Source of the DNA: an uncultured bacterium
GTDB lineage: Bacteria; Bacillota_I; Bacilli_A; RF39; UBA660
Direction: 5' to 3'
Assembly (NCBI GenBank): GCA_905216155.1
Contig: CAJMSU010000026.1
Coordinates: 1-16,739, forward strand
DNA length: 16,739 nt
The position numbers and the translations under genes are program-made. This document shows positions 1 through 5,847 of this stretch, in pieces; within the stretch, counting starts at the first letter, position 1, and each line of letters starts with the position of its first letter. A model generated the notes under the pieces. It had not been told where the DNA came from. It saw only the letters and a program-made list of their open reading frames with translations, and searched no databases.

Positions 1-5
1 CTCTT

Positions 6-30
6 AGAATACTAATTGTATTCTTTTTTT
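6..30 (+). terminator. Rho-independent terminator of an upstream gene
   Basis: A perfect 7-bp stem (AGAATAC at 6-12, GTATTCT at 18-24) with a TAATT loop runs into seven or eight T. It presumably ends transcription of a gene left of the window and separates it from the recombinase 1 module. Confidence 0.75.
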
Positions 31-78
31 ATACTAAATTTTTAATTTTATCCATAAATTTAATTGAGGTGTTTATTT

Positions 79-189
79 ATGAATAAATATAATATTAATT
101 TTATTTATAATAAAGAAAAAGATATAAATGATATTTTTATAAGTGTCTTAATTAGAGAATTAGAAAAATATATTGAAAAGATTAATTGA
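79..189 (+). CDS. Small protein (36 aa) before serine recombinase 1, possibly TnpW-like
   Basis: A 36-residue ORF with ATG at 79 and a GAGGTG ribosome site at 66-71. It ends 12 bases before recombinase 1. The same small ORF precedes recombinase 2 at 5659, with matching N-terminal sequence (KYxINFIxNxEKDINxI) and a matching upstream stretch (TTATCCATAAATTTAA followed by TGAGGTG). Conservation in two diverged copies argues that it is a real gene. The layout, a predicted strand and then an amphipathic helix, recalls the short TnpW family found beside serine recombinases of clostridial transposons. That assignment is by pattern only and remains weak. It may help or control the recombinase it precedes. 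Confidence 0.6.
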   Translation: MNKYNINFIYNKEKDINDIFISVLIRELEKYIEKIN

Positions 190-201
190 TATTGGTGGTG
201 A

Positions 202-1731
202 TTGGTGATTAATAAATTTGTTGCTGGTCTTTATATAAGACTTTCTAGAGAAGATTGTGATAAAGTTTTAGTGAGTGAGAGTATTGTAAATCAAAAAAGT
301 TTATTACTTCAATATGTTAAAGAGAATAATTTAGATGTTTATGATATTTATATTGATGATGGTTTTAGTGGTACTAGTTTTGAAAGACCTGGTTTTAATA
401 AGATGATTAGGGATATAGAGATGGGTAAAATTAATATGGTTATTACTAAAGATATGTCAAGACTTGGAAGGGATTATATTGGTACTGGTAGTTTAATAGA
501 AAAATATTTTCCTGAGCATAATGTTAGATATATTGCAGTTACTGATAATATTGATACTTTTTTAGATGATGCTAATAACGATATTGCGCCATTTAAAGCT
601 ATAATGAATGATATGTATGCTAAAGATATTTCTAAAAAGATAAGATCTAGCTTGAAGGCTAAACAAAAAGAGGGAAAATGGGTAGGTGGAAGATGTCCTT
701 TTGGATATGATCAAGATCCTGTTGATAAGAATCATTTAATAATAAATAAAGAAAAATCAGATATTGTTAGGAGAATATATAGTATGTGTTTGGATGGAAT
801 GACATTTTATAAAATTGCCAAACAGTTAACTTTAGAAAATATTAAGACGCCTTCTCAATACTATGATTTTAAATATAAATCTGGTAGTTGGAATTCTAAA
901 ACAATAAGAGATATTTTGACTAATAGGATGTATATAGGAGATATGGTTCAAAATAAGAGAAATAAGGTAAATTATAAAGTAAAAAAAATTGTTAAAAATA
1001 GAGTTAGTGATTATATAGTAGTAGAAAATACACATGAGGCAATTATTGATAAGGATATATTTTATGAAGTACAAAAAAGAATACCTAAAAATAAGGGTAG
1101 GCCTTTAAAAAGAGAGATTCATTTATTTGATGGACTTTTATATTGTGGAGATTGCGGTCATAGAATTGGTATAACTCCTAGAAGAAAAAAAGATAATAGG
1201 TGCTACACAATTTGTAATTATTATAGGAGTTATGTAGGTAAAAAATTATGCAGTACTCATTCAAATAATTATGATGAAGTAGAGAGTATAGTTGTTAATT
1301 CTTTGATTAAAATATGTCAAGACTTAATTGATGTTGAGTTTATTAGAGAATGTGTTTTGAAAAGTGTTGTTAAAGATAAAAAAATTGATAATAAGAATAA
1401 GTTATTAATATTATGCGAGGAAATAGAAAAAATTAATAATAATTTAGATTCTCTTTATCTTGATAAGTTAAATAAAAAGATAACTAAAGAACAATTTGAA
1501 AGAGTAAAAGTAAAATTAGAAAATGATTTAAATATAAAACAAAGAAGATATAATGAGTTAAATAATAATATTAATTATAATGTTAGTGAAGAATCTAAAA
1601 ATAAAATGATTAATGATTATATTAATAAATTTTTATCTATGGAGGAGCCAAGCAGGGAATTAATAATTAATTTAATTGATAAAATTGAAATATTTGAAGA
1701 TAAAACTATAAATGTAAAATTAGTTTTTTAA
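202..1731 (+). CDS. Large serine recombinase (integrase/transposase), copy 1
   Basis: A 509-aa member of the large serine recombinases, which cut and religate DNA at attachment sites through a serine-DNA intermediate. The N-terminal resolvase domain carries YIRLSRED with the likely catalytic Ser15 and the arginine-rich TKDMSRLGRDYIGTG near residues 83-97. A recombinase domain covers about 155-300. A zinc ribbon follows with CGDCGHR at 315-321 and further cysteines at 334, 338 and 350. Then comes a Lys/Glu/Asn-rich coiled coil (about 390-460). The length is normal for TndX-like enzymes and no lesion is visible. The start is either TTG at 202 or GTG at 205; GTG gives better spacing from GGTGGTG at 194-200. 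It is closely similar to copy 2 at 5828-7396, most of all in the catalytic domain, so the two are paralogues. The substrate sites are unknown. Confidence 0.95.
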   Translation: MVINKFVAGLYIRLSREDCDKVLVSESIVNQKSLLLQYVKENNLDVYDIYIDDGFSGTSFERPGFNKMIRDIEMGKINMVITKDMSRLGRDYIGTGSLIEKYFPEHNVRYIAVTDNIDTFLDDANNDIAPFKAIMNDMYAKDISKKIRSSLKAKQKEGKWVGGRCPFGYDQDPVDKNHLIINKEKSDIVRRIYSMCLDGMTFYKIAKQLTLENIKTPSQYYDFKYKSGSWNSKTIRDILTNRMYIGDMVQNKRNKVNYKVKKIVKNRVSDYIVVENTHEAIIDKDIFYEVQKRIPKNKGRPLKREIHLFDGLLYCGDCGHRIGITPRRKKDNRCYTICNYYRSYVGKKLCSTHSNNYDEVESIVVNSLIKICQDLIDVEFIRECVLKSVVKDKKIDNKNKLLILCEEIEKINNNLDSLYLDKLNKKITKEQFERVKVKLENDLNIKQRRYNELNNNINYNVSEESKNKMINDYINKFLSMEEPSRELIINLIDKIEIFEDKTINVKLVF

Positions 1732-1758
1732 ATAATATTTTGGTATAACAAAAATATA

Positions 1759-1823
1759 TTAAGAGAAAATAAGTACAAGTTAAGGGCATTTTGATAAGAT
1801 GTGTCTTTTTGTGTAGTATAATA
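1759..1823 (+). repeat. 65-bp direct repeat R1, downstream of recombinase 1
   Basis: This stretch matches 3438-3502 at 60 of 65 positions with no gap. It holds a hairpin with a T tract followed by a TATAAT box. R1 begins 28 bases after the recombinase 1 stop, and R2 lies just upstream of the GNAT gene. The repeat appears to mark the boundary between recombinase and cargo. Confidence 0.85.
1782..1810 (+). terminator. Probable terminator inside R1
   Basis: AAGGGCATTT (1782-1791) can pair with ATGTGTCTTT (1799-1808) around the loop TGATAAG, using several G-U pairs and one mismatch, and runs into five T. The same structure is better paired in the second repeat copy. It is placed to end recombinase 1 transcription. 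Confidence 0.5.
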
Positions 1824-1841
1824 ATTGCATAGGTTGATATC

Positions 1842-1949
1842 ATGAGTCAGTTAGAAGAGCAATTGCAGTTAATTATTAATCAAATGAATGATATAGAATA
1901 TGGATTTGCTGATGAAAATGACAGTATTTATCCTGATGATAAAAAATAG
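1842..1949 (+). pseudogene. 35-aa ORF, probably the orphan N-terminus of a larger cargo gene
   Basis: A short ORF with ATG at 1842, 20 bases after a TATAAT at 1817-1822 (in R1), but with no strong ribosome site. It starts MSQLEEQLQLIINQMNDIEY and ends in an acidic tail at TAG 1947-1949. The beginning resembles, from memory, the N-terminus of larger transglutaminase-like cysteine-protease-fold proteins of Bacillota, which continue after an 'EYGF' stretch. If so, this is the stub left when cargo behind R1 was replaced. It could instead be a free-standing small protein. Unproven. Confidence 0.35.
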
Positions 1950-1953
1950 TTGG

Positions 1954-2035
1954 TGGTGCAACATAGTAACTAAAAAGTTCTTTGTTTTAAAGGGATTTTT
2001 AGTTTCATGATGCGTTTTAATATCCTGTTGTACTA
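1954..2035. other. Nested inverted repeats (82 bp), possible structured RNA or recombination site
   Basis: TGGTGCAACA (1954-1963) pairs with TGTTGTACTA (2026-2035) in 10 consecutive positions, two of them G-U. Inside, AACTAAAAA (1968-1976) pairs perfectly with TTTTTAGTT (1996-2004). The inner loop can pair further (TCTTT with AAAGG). No T tract follows the outer stem. It lies between the 35-aa stub and the RhuM gene. Confidence 0.45.
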
Positions 2036-2084
2036 TATTTTTAACTATTTTTATGAAATTATAGGAATTATAAATAATTTAAGG

Positions 2085-2090
2085 TATAAT
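2085..2090 (+). promoter_or_regulatory. -10 box of a probable promoter for the RhuM gene
   Basis: TATAAT sits 45 bases before the RhuM start. No convincing -35 hexamer lies 16-18 bases upstream. The downstream ribosome site AGGAGGGG (2122-2129) is strong, so expression from here is plausible. Confidence 0.4.
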
Positions 2091-2134
2091 TTAATTAGAG
2101 ATTTTATCATAAAAAATGTTCAGGAGGGGAACTA

Positions 2135-3151
2135 ATGAAAACTTTACAAATAAGAAATTCAACAGCAGAATTTTTAATTTTTACAAAACAAAATAATGAG
2201 AAAACAATTGAAGTAATTGTAGATGATGAATCGGTATGGCTTAGTCAAAAGTTAATTGCTGAACTTTTTGATACAACTAGAAACAATGTTACAATGCACT
2301 TAAATAATATTTTAGAACACGAATTAGATAGAAATTTAGTATGTAAGGATTTCTTACATACTGCTGAAGATGGAAAAAATTATAAGACAAAGTACTATAA
2401 TTTAGATGCCATTATTTCGGTTGGTTTTAAAGTTAATAGTAAAAGAGCAATAGAATTTAGATTATGGGCAATTAATATATTAAAACAATATTCTATTAAA
2501 GGATATGTTCTAGATAAAGAAAGACTTAAAAACGGAACATTCTTAAATGAAAATTATTTTGATGAATTGCTTGAAGAAATTAGAGAAATTAGAATTAGTG
2601 AAAGGAATTTTTATCAAAAAATCACTGATATTTATGCTACTAGTTTAGATTATAATAAAAATTCCCCTGTCACTAAAGAATTCTTTAAGACAGTACAAAA
2701 TAAAATGCATTTTGCAACACATGGCAATACTGCTTCAGAAGTCATAGTAAAAAGGGCAAATCATGAAAAAGAGCATATGGGTCTTACTACTTGGAAAAAT
2801 TCTCCAAATGGCAAAATCATGGAATCTGATGTTATAATTGCCAAAAATTATTTAACAAAAGAAGAGTTAAAATCTTTAGAAAGAATAGTTACAATGTATT
2901 TAGATTATGCAGAAGATCAAGCTGAAAGGCATATTCCAATGACTATGGAAGATTGGAAAAAAAGATTAGATGTGTTTTTACAATTTAATGAACGAGAAGT
3001 GTTAGATAATCCTGGTAAAATTTCTCACAAAGTTGCAGAAAGTTTTGCTTTATCAGAATTTGAGAAATATAGGATTATACAGGACAAATTATTTGAATCT
3101 GATTTTGATAAATTTTTAATAGAAATAGAAAATGAAGGAATAGATAATTAA
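2135..3151 (+). CDS. RhuM-family protein
   Basis: A 338-aa protein of the RhuM family, first named for a gene on Salmonella pathogenicity island 3. Its biochemical role is unknown, and relatives are common on mobile elements. Recognised by the N-terminal half (about 33-130): SVWLSQKLIAELFDTTRNNV, an HLNNILEHEL segment, then YNLDAIISVGFKVNS and RAIEFRLWAINILKQY, a pattern that looks DNA-binding and Bro/KilA-like. The C-terminal half carries a conserved TTWKNSPNGKIMESDVIIAKNYL block (written here only as TTWKNSPNGKI at about 219-229) and a closing helical region. The length is normal for the family and no lesion is seen. ATG 2135 follows AGGAGGGG (2122-2129) at six bases. The gene stands alone behind a TATAAT at 2085 and is followed by the remains of a fic gene, so it may once have been paired with a Fic protein. 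Confidence 0.9.
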   Translation: MKTLQIRNSTAEFLIFTKQNNEKTIEVIVDDESVWLSQKLIAELFDTTRNNVTMHLNNILEHELDRNLVCKDFLHTAEDGKNYKTKYYNLDAIISVGFKVNSKRAIEFRLWAINILKQYSIKGYVLDKERLKNGTFLNENYFDELLEEIREIRISERNFYQKITDIYATSLDYNKNSPVTKEFFKTVQNKMHFATHGNTASEVIVKRANHEKEHMGLTTWKNSPNGKIMESDVIIAKNYLTKEELKSLERIVTMYLDYAEDQAERHIPMTMEDWKKRLDVFLQFNEREVLDNPGKISHKVAESFALSEFEKYRIIQDKLFESDFDKFLIEIENEGIDN

Positions 3152-3160
3152 CTTAAGGAT

Positions 3161-3270
3161 TTGTATAAAAAAGATAAAATGTTCTTAATTGATACTACTT
3201 GTCATGAACAAGATTTATATAAAAAACGTGTAAGGAATTATTAGATTTTAAAATAGAAGAAAATAATTAA
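3161..3270 (+). pseudogene. Frameshifted 3' remnant of a second fic gene
   Basis: From about 3173 to the TAA at 3268-3270, the DNA aligns with the last 99 bases of the intact fic gene (5093-5191), with about a dozen differences by eye, or roughly 88% identity. A one-base deletion in the run of A near 3226 breaks the frame, and an in-frame TAG follows at 3241. Only the C-terminal tail is present; the catalytic HPFGDGNGR part is gone. The remnant begins within about 10 bases of the RhuM stop. It shows that another fic copy lay behind the RhuM gene, or that a duplication of the fic 3' end took place. Confidence 0.85.
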
Positions 3271-3280
3271 ATAAATAAAA

Positions 3281-3304
3281 ACATTTGAAGATAAACTATA
3301 AATA
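3281..3304 (+). pseudogene. Scrap of a serine-recombinase 3' end
   Basis: These 24 bases match the end of recombinase 1 (1690-1713) with one mismatch and one deleted A. The match is short, in AT-rich sequence, so chance cannot be ruled out. The next recognisable item downstream is repeat R2, just as R1 lies behind recombinase 1, which supports a decayed recombinase copy here. Confidence 0.45.
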
Positions 3305-3382
3305 TTAATTAATTTAAAAGATTCTGATTATCAAAAATGTTCAGCATTATTTGATGAAATTAATAAATCATTAAAAAAATAA
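3302..3382 (+). pseudogene. Orphan C-terminal coding scrap of unknown origin
   Basis: An open frame without a start codon reads ILINLKDSDYQKCSALFDEI and continues NKSLKK to TAA at 3380-3382. It looks like the tail of a helical protein. No family is recognised. Confidence 0.3.
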
Positions 3383-3400
3383 AATCTATCAAAAAGGAGC

Positions 3401-3413
3401 AAGGACAAGTGTG
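3401..3413. other. Candidate attachment-site remnant (AAGGACAAGTGTG)
   Basis: This 13-mer matches 11 of 13 bases with AAGGACATGTTTG at 8376-8388, the junction between the accessory block and the spore-gene fragment. Weaker similarity (AAAAxGG) extends to the left in both. It may be the end of an older element against which a second one inserted. Position and similarity are the only support. Confidence 0.3.
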
Positions 3414-3460
3414 ATAATTTATGATAGATCAAATAAATTAAGAGAAAATAAGTACAAATT

Positions 3461-3489
3461 AAAGGCATTTTGATAAGAAATGTCTTTTT
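3461..3489 (+). terminator. Terminator inside R2
   Basis: AAAGGCATTT (3461-3470) pairs with AAATGTCTTT (3478-3487), giving 10 bp with a single G-U, around the loop TGATAAG. Five T follow (3485-3489). Confidence 0.65.
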
Positions 3490-3501
3490 GTGTGGTATAA
3501 T
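3470..3501 (+). promoter_or_regulatory. Promoter of the GNAT-fic pair
   Basis: TATAAT (3496-3501) is preceded by TGG, giving an extended -10 element. TTGATA at 3470-3475 could act as -35, but the 20-base gap is long and lies within the terminator hairpin. The extended -10 may therefore do most of the work. Confidence 0.5.
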
Positions 3502-3541
3502 AGATATATAATTTTCTTTATATTAAAGAAGGTGAATATAA

Positions 3542-4408
3542 ATGATTATAAAAGTAAGTAGTATTGATGACTGTAATATATGTGATAATTTTTTGACTTT
3601 ATTAATTCAAGATGAAAGAAAATATGATAATACTATAGATGAAAAATTTGTTGTCAAAGATTATTTTATAAATATGATTAATAATCAAAATATTCTTCTT
3701 TTATATAAAGAAGAAAATAAACCAATAGGATATATATTTGCAAAAAGAATAGATAAAAAATATTTGATTGATGGATTATATATTGATAATAATTTTAGAA
3801 ATAAAGGTATTGCAACAAAATTAATAAAAGAAATAATAAAAGAAATATATTTGCTTGGTGATTTTGAGATATTTATAAATGTATTAAAAGAAAACAAAGT
3901 TGCCGTTAATTTGTATAAAAATATTGGATTTATTGTAGAACAAGAAGATGAATTAAAATTTTATATGTGTTATAACAAATATAAATTAGAAAGAGCTTCT
4001 ATAAAAGATATAGAAAGAATAAAAAAATATAAATTAAATACTATATTTGAGTATGCAAAAGATTTAGATACAGAGGAAGTTGAAAAAATAAATAATTATG
4101 TCAATAAAACTATATCAAAGCAAATTTTTGAATATAAAAATATTATTTTAAATAATATTATCGTTGGAAGCTTTTTGATAACTAAAAATAAAGATGGTTT
4201 ACTATTGGATGAAATATTTCTTGAAGAACAATACAGAAATAAAGGAATTGGAACAACAATTATTAAAGATGTCGTATCTAAAGCAAATAATAATGTATAT
4301 TTATGGGTGTACAAAGATAATATTAAAGCAGTTAATTTATATAATAAATTAGGTTTTAATGTAAAAGAAAAAACTGATAGTAGATATTATATGGAATATA
4401 TAAAGTAG
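3542..4408 (+). CDS. Tandem-GNAT N-acetyltransferase
   Basis: A 288-aa protein with two GNAT acetyltransferase domains in a row, each expected to transfer acetyl from acetyl-CoA to an amine. Domain 1 (about 1-145) has the acetyl-CoA loop RNKGIA at 86-91 and the later NKVAVNLYKNIGF. Domain 2 (about 146-288) has RNKGIG at 232-237 and NIKAVNLYNKLGF. The repeated xxAVNLYxxxGF end is typical of the RimI-like branch. Both loops look intact, so both halves may bind CoA. ATG 3542 follows AAAGAAGGTGA (3525-3535). The fic gene starts 30 bases after the stop, so the two are probably cotranscribed from the R2 promoter. The substrate is unknown: a metabolite, an antibiotic, a protein and a toxin are all possible. 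Confidence 0.88.
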   Translation: MIIKVSSIDDCNICDNFLTLLIQDERKYDNTIDEKFVVKDYFINMINNQNILLLYKEENKPIGYIFAKRIDKKYLIDGLYIDNNFRNKGIATKLIKEIIKEIYLLGDFEIFINVLKENKVAVNLYKNIGFIVEQEDELKFYMCYNKYKLERASIKDIERIKKYKLNTIFEYAKDLDTEEVEKINNYVNKTISKQIFEYKNIILNNIIVGSFLITKNKDGLLLDEIFLEEQYRNKGIGTTIIKDVVSKANNNVYLWVYKDNIKAVNLYNKLGFNVKEKTDSRYYMEYIK

Positions 4409-4438
4409 TTGATAAAAAATAGGAAGTGAGGAAAACTT

Positions 4439-5191
4439 ATGGATATAAATAAAATTAAAAATGAGTTAATTAAACAAAAAGAGTCTAAATTCAAAGGCAA
4501 CATATATCACTATTCACAAGTAAACTTTGCTTATAATTCAAATAAAATTGAAGGTAGTAGATTAACTAGTGAACAAACAGAAGCAATATTTGATACATCT
4601 TCTTTTATTCCTAAAAGCGATGATTTAATTAAACTAGATGATTTAACTGAATCTAAAAATCATTTTAAATTATTTGATTATATGTTAGATAATGTTGATG
4701 AATTATTAACTAAAGACATGATAATTGAAATGAATAAGATATTAAAAAGAAATACTAGTGATGAAGAAAATCCTAGATATAATGTTGGTGGATTTAAAAT
4801 TGTTCCTAATATAATAGGCGTAGTTAATGTTATTAATACTACTGCACCAGAAGATGTAGAAAAAGAAATAGAAGAATTATTAAATGAATATAATTCTAAA
4901 ACTAATATTACTTTAGAAGATATAGTTGATTTTCATTTTATATTTGAGCGCATTCATCCATTTGGTGATGGAAATGGTCGTGTAGGTAGAATTATAATGT
5001 TTAAAGAATGCTTAAGGAATAACATTATGCCATTTATTGTATTAGATGATGATAAACCTTATTATATGAGAGGTTTAAAAGAATATGAAAATGATAAAAT
5101 GTTCTTAATTGATACAATTGGTCATGAACAAGATTTATACGAAAAAATGTGTGAAGAATTATTAAATTTTGAAATAGAAGAAGATAATTAA
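4439..5191 (+). CDS. Fic-domain protein, class II (likely AMP transferase)
   Basis: A 250-aa Fic protein. Fic enzymes usually transfer AMP from ATP to a hydroxyl group on a target protein. The catalytic motif HPFGDGNGRVGR is complete at 173-184, with His173 as the base. An N-terminal inhibitory motif of the (S/T)xxxE(G/N) type is present as SNKIEG at 34-39, so Glu38 should block the ATP pocket. This makes it class II, self-inhibited in cis, with no separate antitoxin needed. The length is normal and the gene intact. ATG 4439 follows GGAAGTGAGG (4422-4431). It lies 30 bases behind the GNAT gene, probably in one operon, and is closed by a terminator. A broken copy of its 3' end occurs at 3161-3270. 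The target is unknown. Confidence 0.93.
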   Translation: MDINKIKNELIKQKESKFKGNIYHYSQVNFAYNSNKIEGSRLTSEQTEAIFDTSSFIPKSDDLIKLDDLTESKNHFKLFDYMLDNVDELLTKDMIIEMNKILKRNTSDEENPRYNVGGFKIVPNIIGVVNVINTTAPEDVEKEIEELLNEYNSKTNITLEDIVDFHFIFERIHPFGDGNGRVGRIIMFKECLRNNIMPFIVLDDDKPYYMRGLKEYENDKMFLIDTIGHEQDLYEKMCEELLNFEIEEDN

Positions 5192-5199
5192 AAAAAATT

Positions 5200-5246
5200 A
5201 AGCATCCTATAAAAATAATTAATTTATTGAATGTAGGATGTTTTTT
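5200..5246 (+). terminator. Terminator of the GNAT-fic operon
   Basis: AAGCATCCTA (5200-5209) pairs with TAGGATGTTT (5234-5243), with one G-U, around a 24-base AT-rich loop that can itself pair. Six T follow the stem's GC-rich part (5241-5246). It starts 9 bases after the fic stop. Confidence 0.7.
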
Positions 5247-5298
5247 ATATGCTTAAATATCTTATAAAATAGGTCTTTATCCTTAATATCATCTTATG

Positions 5299-5401
5299 AA
5301 GTAGGATGAATTTTGCAAGTGCAAAATAAGATTTGCACATATCGATTCCTTATAAAATAAGGGAATAATCGGTGTTGTTGTGCAAACATCTTATCCTGCT
5401 T
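5299..5401. other. Three-way-junction inverted-repeat element (structured RNA or DNA site)
   Basis: In the 327-base gap between fic and the next small ORF, three helices nest exactly. The closing stem is AAGTAGGATGA (5299-5309) with TTATCCTGCTT (5391-5401), 11 bp. Arm 1 is ATTTTGC, loop AAGT, GCAAAAT (5310-5327), a perfect 7-bp stem. Arm 2 is TTTGCACA (5332-5339) with TGTGCAAA (5379-5386), a perfect 8-bp stem, continuing to CGATT (5343-5347) with AATCG (5367-5371) and CCTTAT (5348-5353) with ATAAGG (5357-5362) on an AAA loop. No T tract follows, so it is not a plain terminator. No protein frame is evident. It matches no RNA family I can name. Confidence 0.6.
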
Positions 5402-5466
5402 TTGTAGAATTAGTTAGAATTTTTAATATTTAGGATGATTAAATAAATTAACTAACAGAATATGAT

Positions 5467-5495
5467 TTGACAAAGAATTATTAATAAGTTAGCAT
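5467..5495 (+). promoter_or_regulatory. Sigma-A promoter of the recombinase 2 operon
   Basis: A perfect -35 TTGACA (5467-5472), a 17-base spacer and a -10 TAGCAT (5490-5495, 4 of 6 consensus). It lies just ahead of the leader ORF at 5519. The ribosome site AAAGGAG of that ORF sits in the loop of a small hairpin (ATCATC with GATGAT). Confidence 0.6.
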
Positions 5496-5518
5496 CATCG
5501 TGAAAGGAGATGATTTAT

Positions 5519-5566
5519 ATGAAAGTTGAAATTAATATTTGTAAAGAGGTGAATGCCTATAAGTAA
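5519..5566 (+). CDS. 15-aa leader peptide before recombinase 2
   Basis: ATG at 5519 with a good AAAGGAG site (5503-5509) opens a 15-codon frame (MKVEINICKEVNAYK). Its stop codon at 5564-5566 lies inside the 5' arm of the 20-bp hairpin at 5562-5612. A ribosome ending here would cover that arm, which suggests a translation-linked switch. It may equally be a decayed small gene. Confidence 0.4.
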   Translation: MKVEINICKEVNAYK

Positions 5567-5666
5567 TACTAAATTAATGTGTAATGTGATGTTTACACAA
5601 TTTAGTATTACTAAAATTAATTGTTTATCCATAAATTTAAGTGAGGTGTACAAAATTTATGGATAA
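5553..5666 (+). CDS. 37-aa ORF across the leader hairpin
   Basis: A frame from ATG 5553 with GAGGTG (5546-5551) just upstream, overlapping the 15-aa ORF and ending at TAA 5664-5666 inside the start of the next small ORF. It reads through the whole hairpin. No family is recognised, and no counterpart is seen before recombinase 1, so it may be fortuitous. Confidence 0.25.
   Translation: MPISNTKLMCNVMFTQFSITKINCLSINLSEVYKIYG
5562..5612 (+). promoter_or_regulatory. 20-bp stem-loop in the recombinase 2 leader
   Basis: AGTAATACTAAATT (5562-5575) pairs perfectly over 14 bp with AATTTAGTATTACT (5599-5612). After a three-base bulge, GTGTAA (5579-5584) pairs with TTACAC (5593-5598), closing on an 8-base loop. 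No T tract follows. It is either an attenuator or translation-control structure or a palindromic DNA site for a recombinase or repressor. Confidence 0.6.
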
Positions 5667-5847
5667 GTACAAAATCAATTTTATTTTTAATAATGAAAAA
5701 GATATAAATGCTATTTTGATAAATGTTTTAAATAAAGAATTAAAAAAATATATTCAGATGATTTGTAAAAATGATAAAAGGGAGGTAACATCATCATGTA
5801 CTTATTTATCTCAAGGAGGAGGTAAAAGTGTTAGAGAGTATAAATAA
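5659..5847 (+). CDS. Small protein (62 aa) before serine recombinase 2, possibly TnpW-like
   Basis: A paralogue of the 36-aa ORF at 79-189. MDKYKINFIFNNEKDINAIL corresponds nearly residue for residue to the first copy, then a longer tail follows. I start it at ATG 5659 (GAGGTG at 5643-5648) and not at the in-frame GTG 5641, because the conserved region begins at the ATG and GTG 5641 would leave no upstream ribosome site. Its last 20 bases overlap the start of recombinase 2 in another frame, and the recombinase ribosome site AAGGAGGAGG lies within it, so the two are probably translationally coupled. Function unknown; likely an accessory or regulator of the recombinase. Confidence 0.6.
   Translation: MDKYKINFIFNNEKDINAILINVLNKELKKYIQMICKNDKREVTSSCTYLSQGGGKSVREYK

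Larger units (their letters stand above)
3438..3502 (+). repeat. 65-bp direct repeat R2, upstream of the GNAT gene
   Basis: The second copy of the repeat at 1759-1823 (60/65 identical, ungapped). It holds a hairpin plus T tract and then an extended -10 box, and so appears to serve both as the terminator of what lies upstream and as the promoter of the GNAT-fic pair. Confidence 0.85.

Noticed and set aside
832..1074. Open frame on the minus strand inside recombinase 1
   Set aside because: Hydrophobic-looking frame opposite a well supported gene, with no ribosome site; a shadow.
2114..3342. 12-base direct repeat AAAAATGTTCAG (about 2114-2125 and 3331-3342)
   Set aside because: Short and AT-rich; chance recurrence in such sequence is likely, with no shared context.
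3685..4314. Minus-strand frames opposite the GNAT gene
   Set aside because: Low-complexity frames opposite two clear GNAT domains; shadows.
5796..5825. Mini-ORF of 9 codons with GGGAGGT upstream, before recombinase 2
   Set aside because: Lies wholly within the 62-aa ORF in another frame and has no counterpart before recombinase 1.
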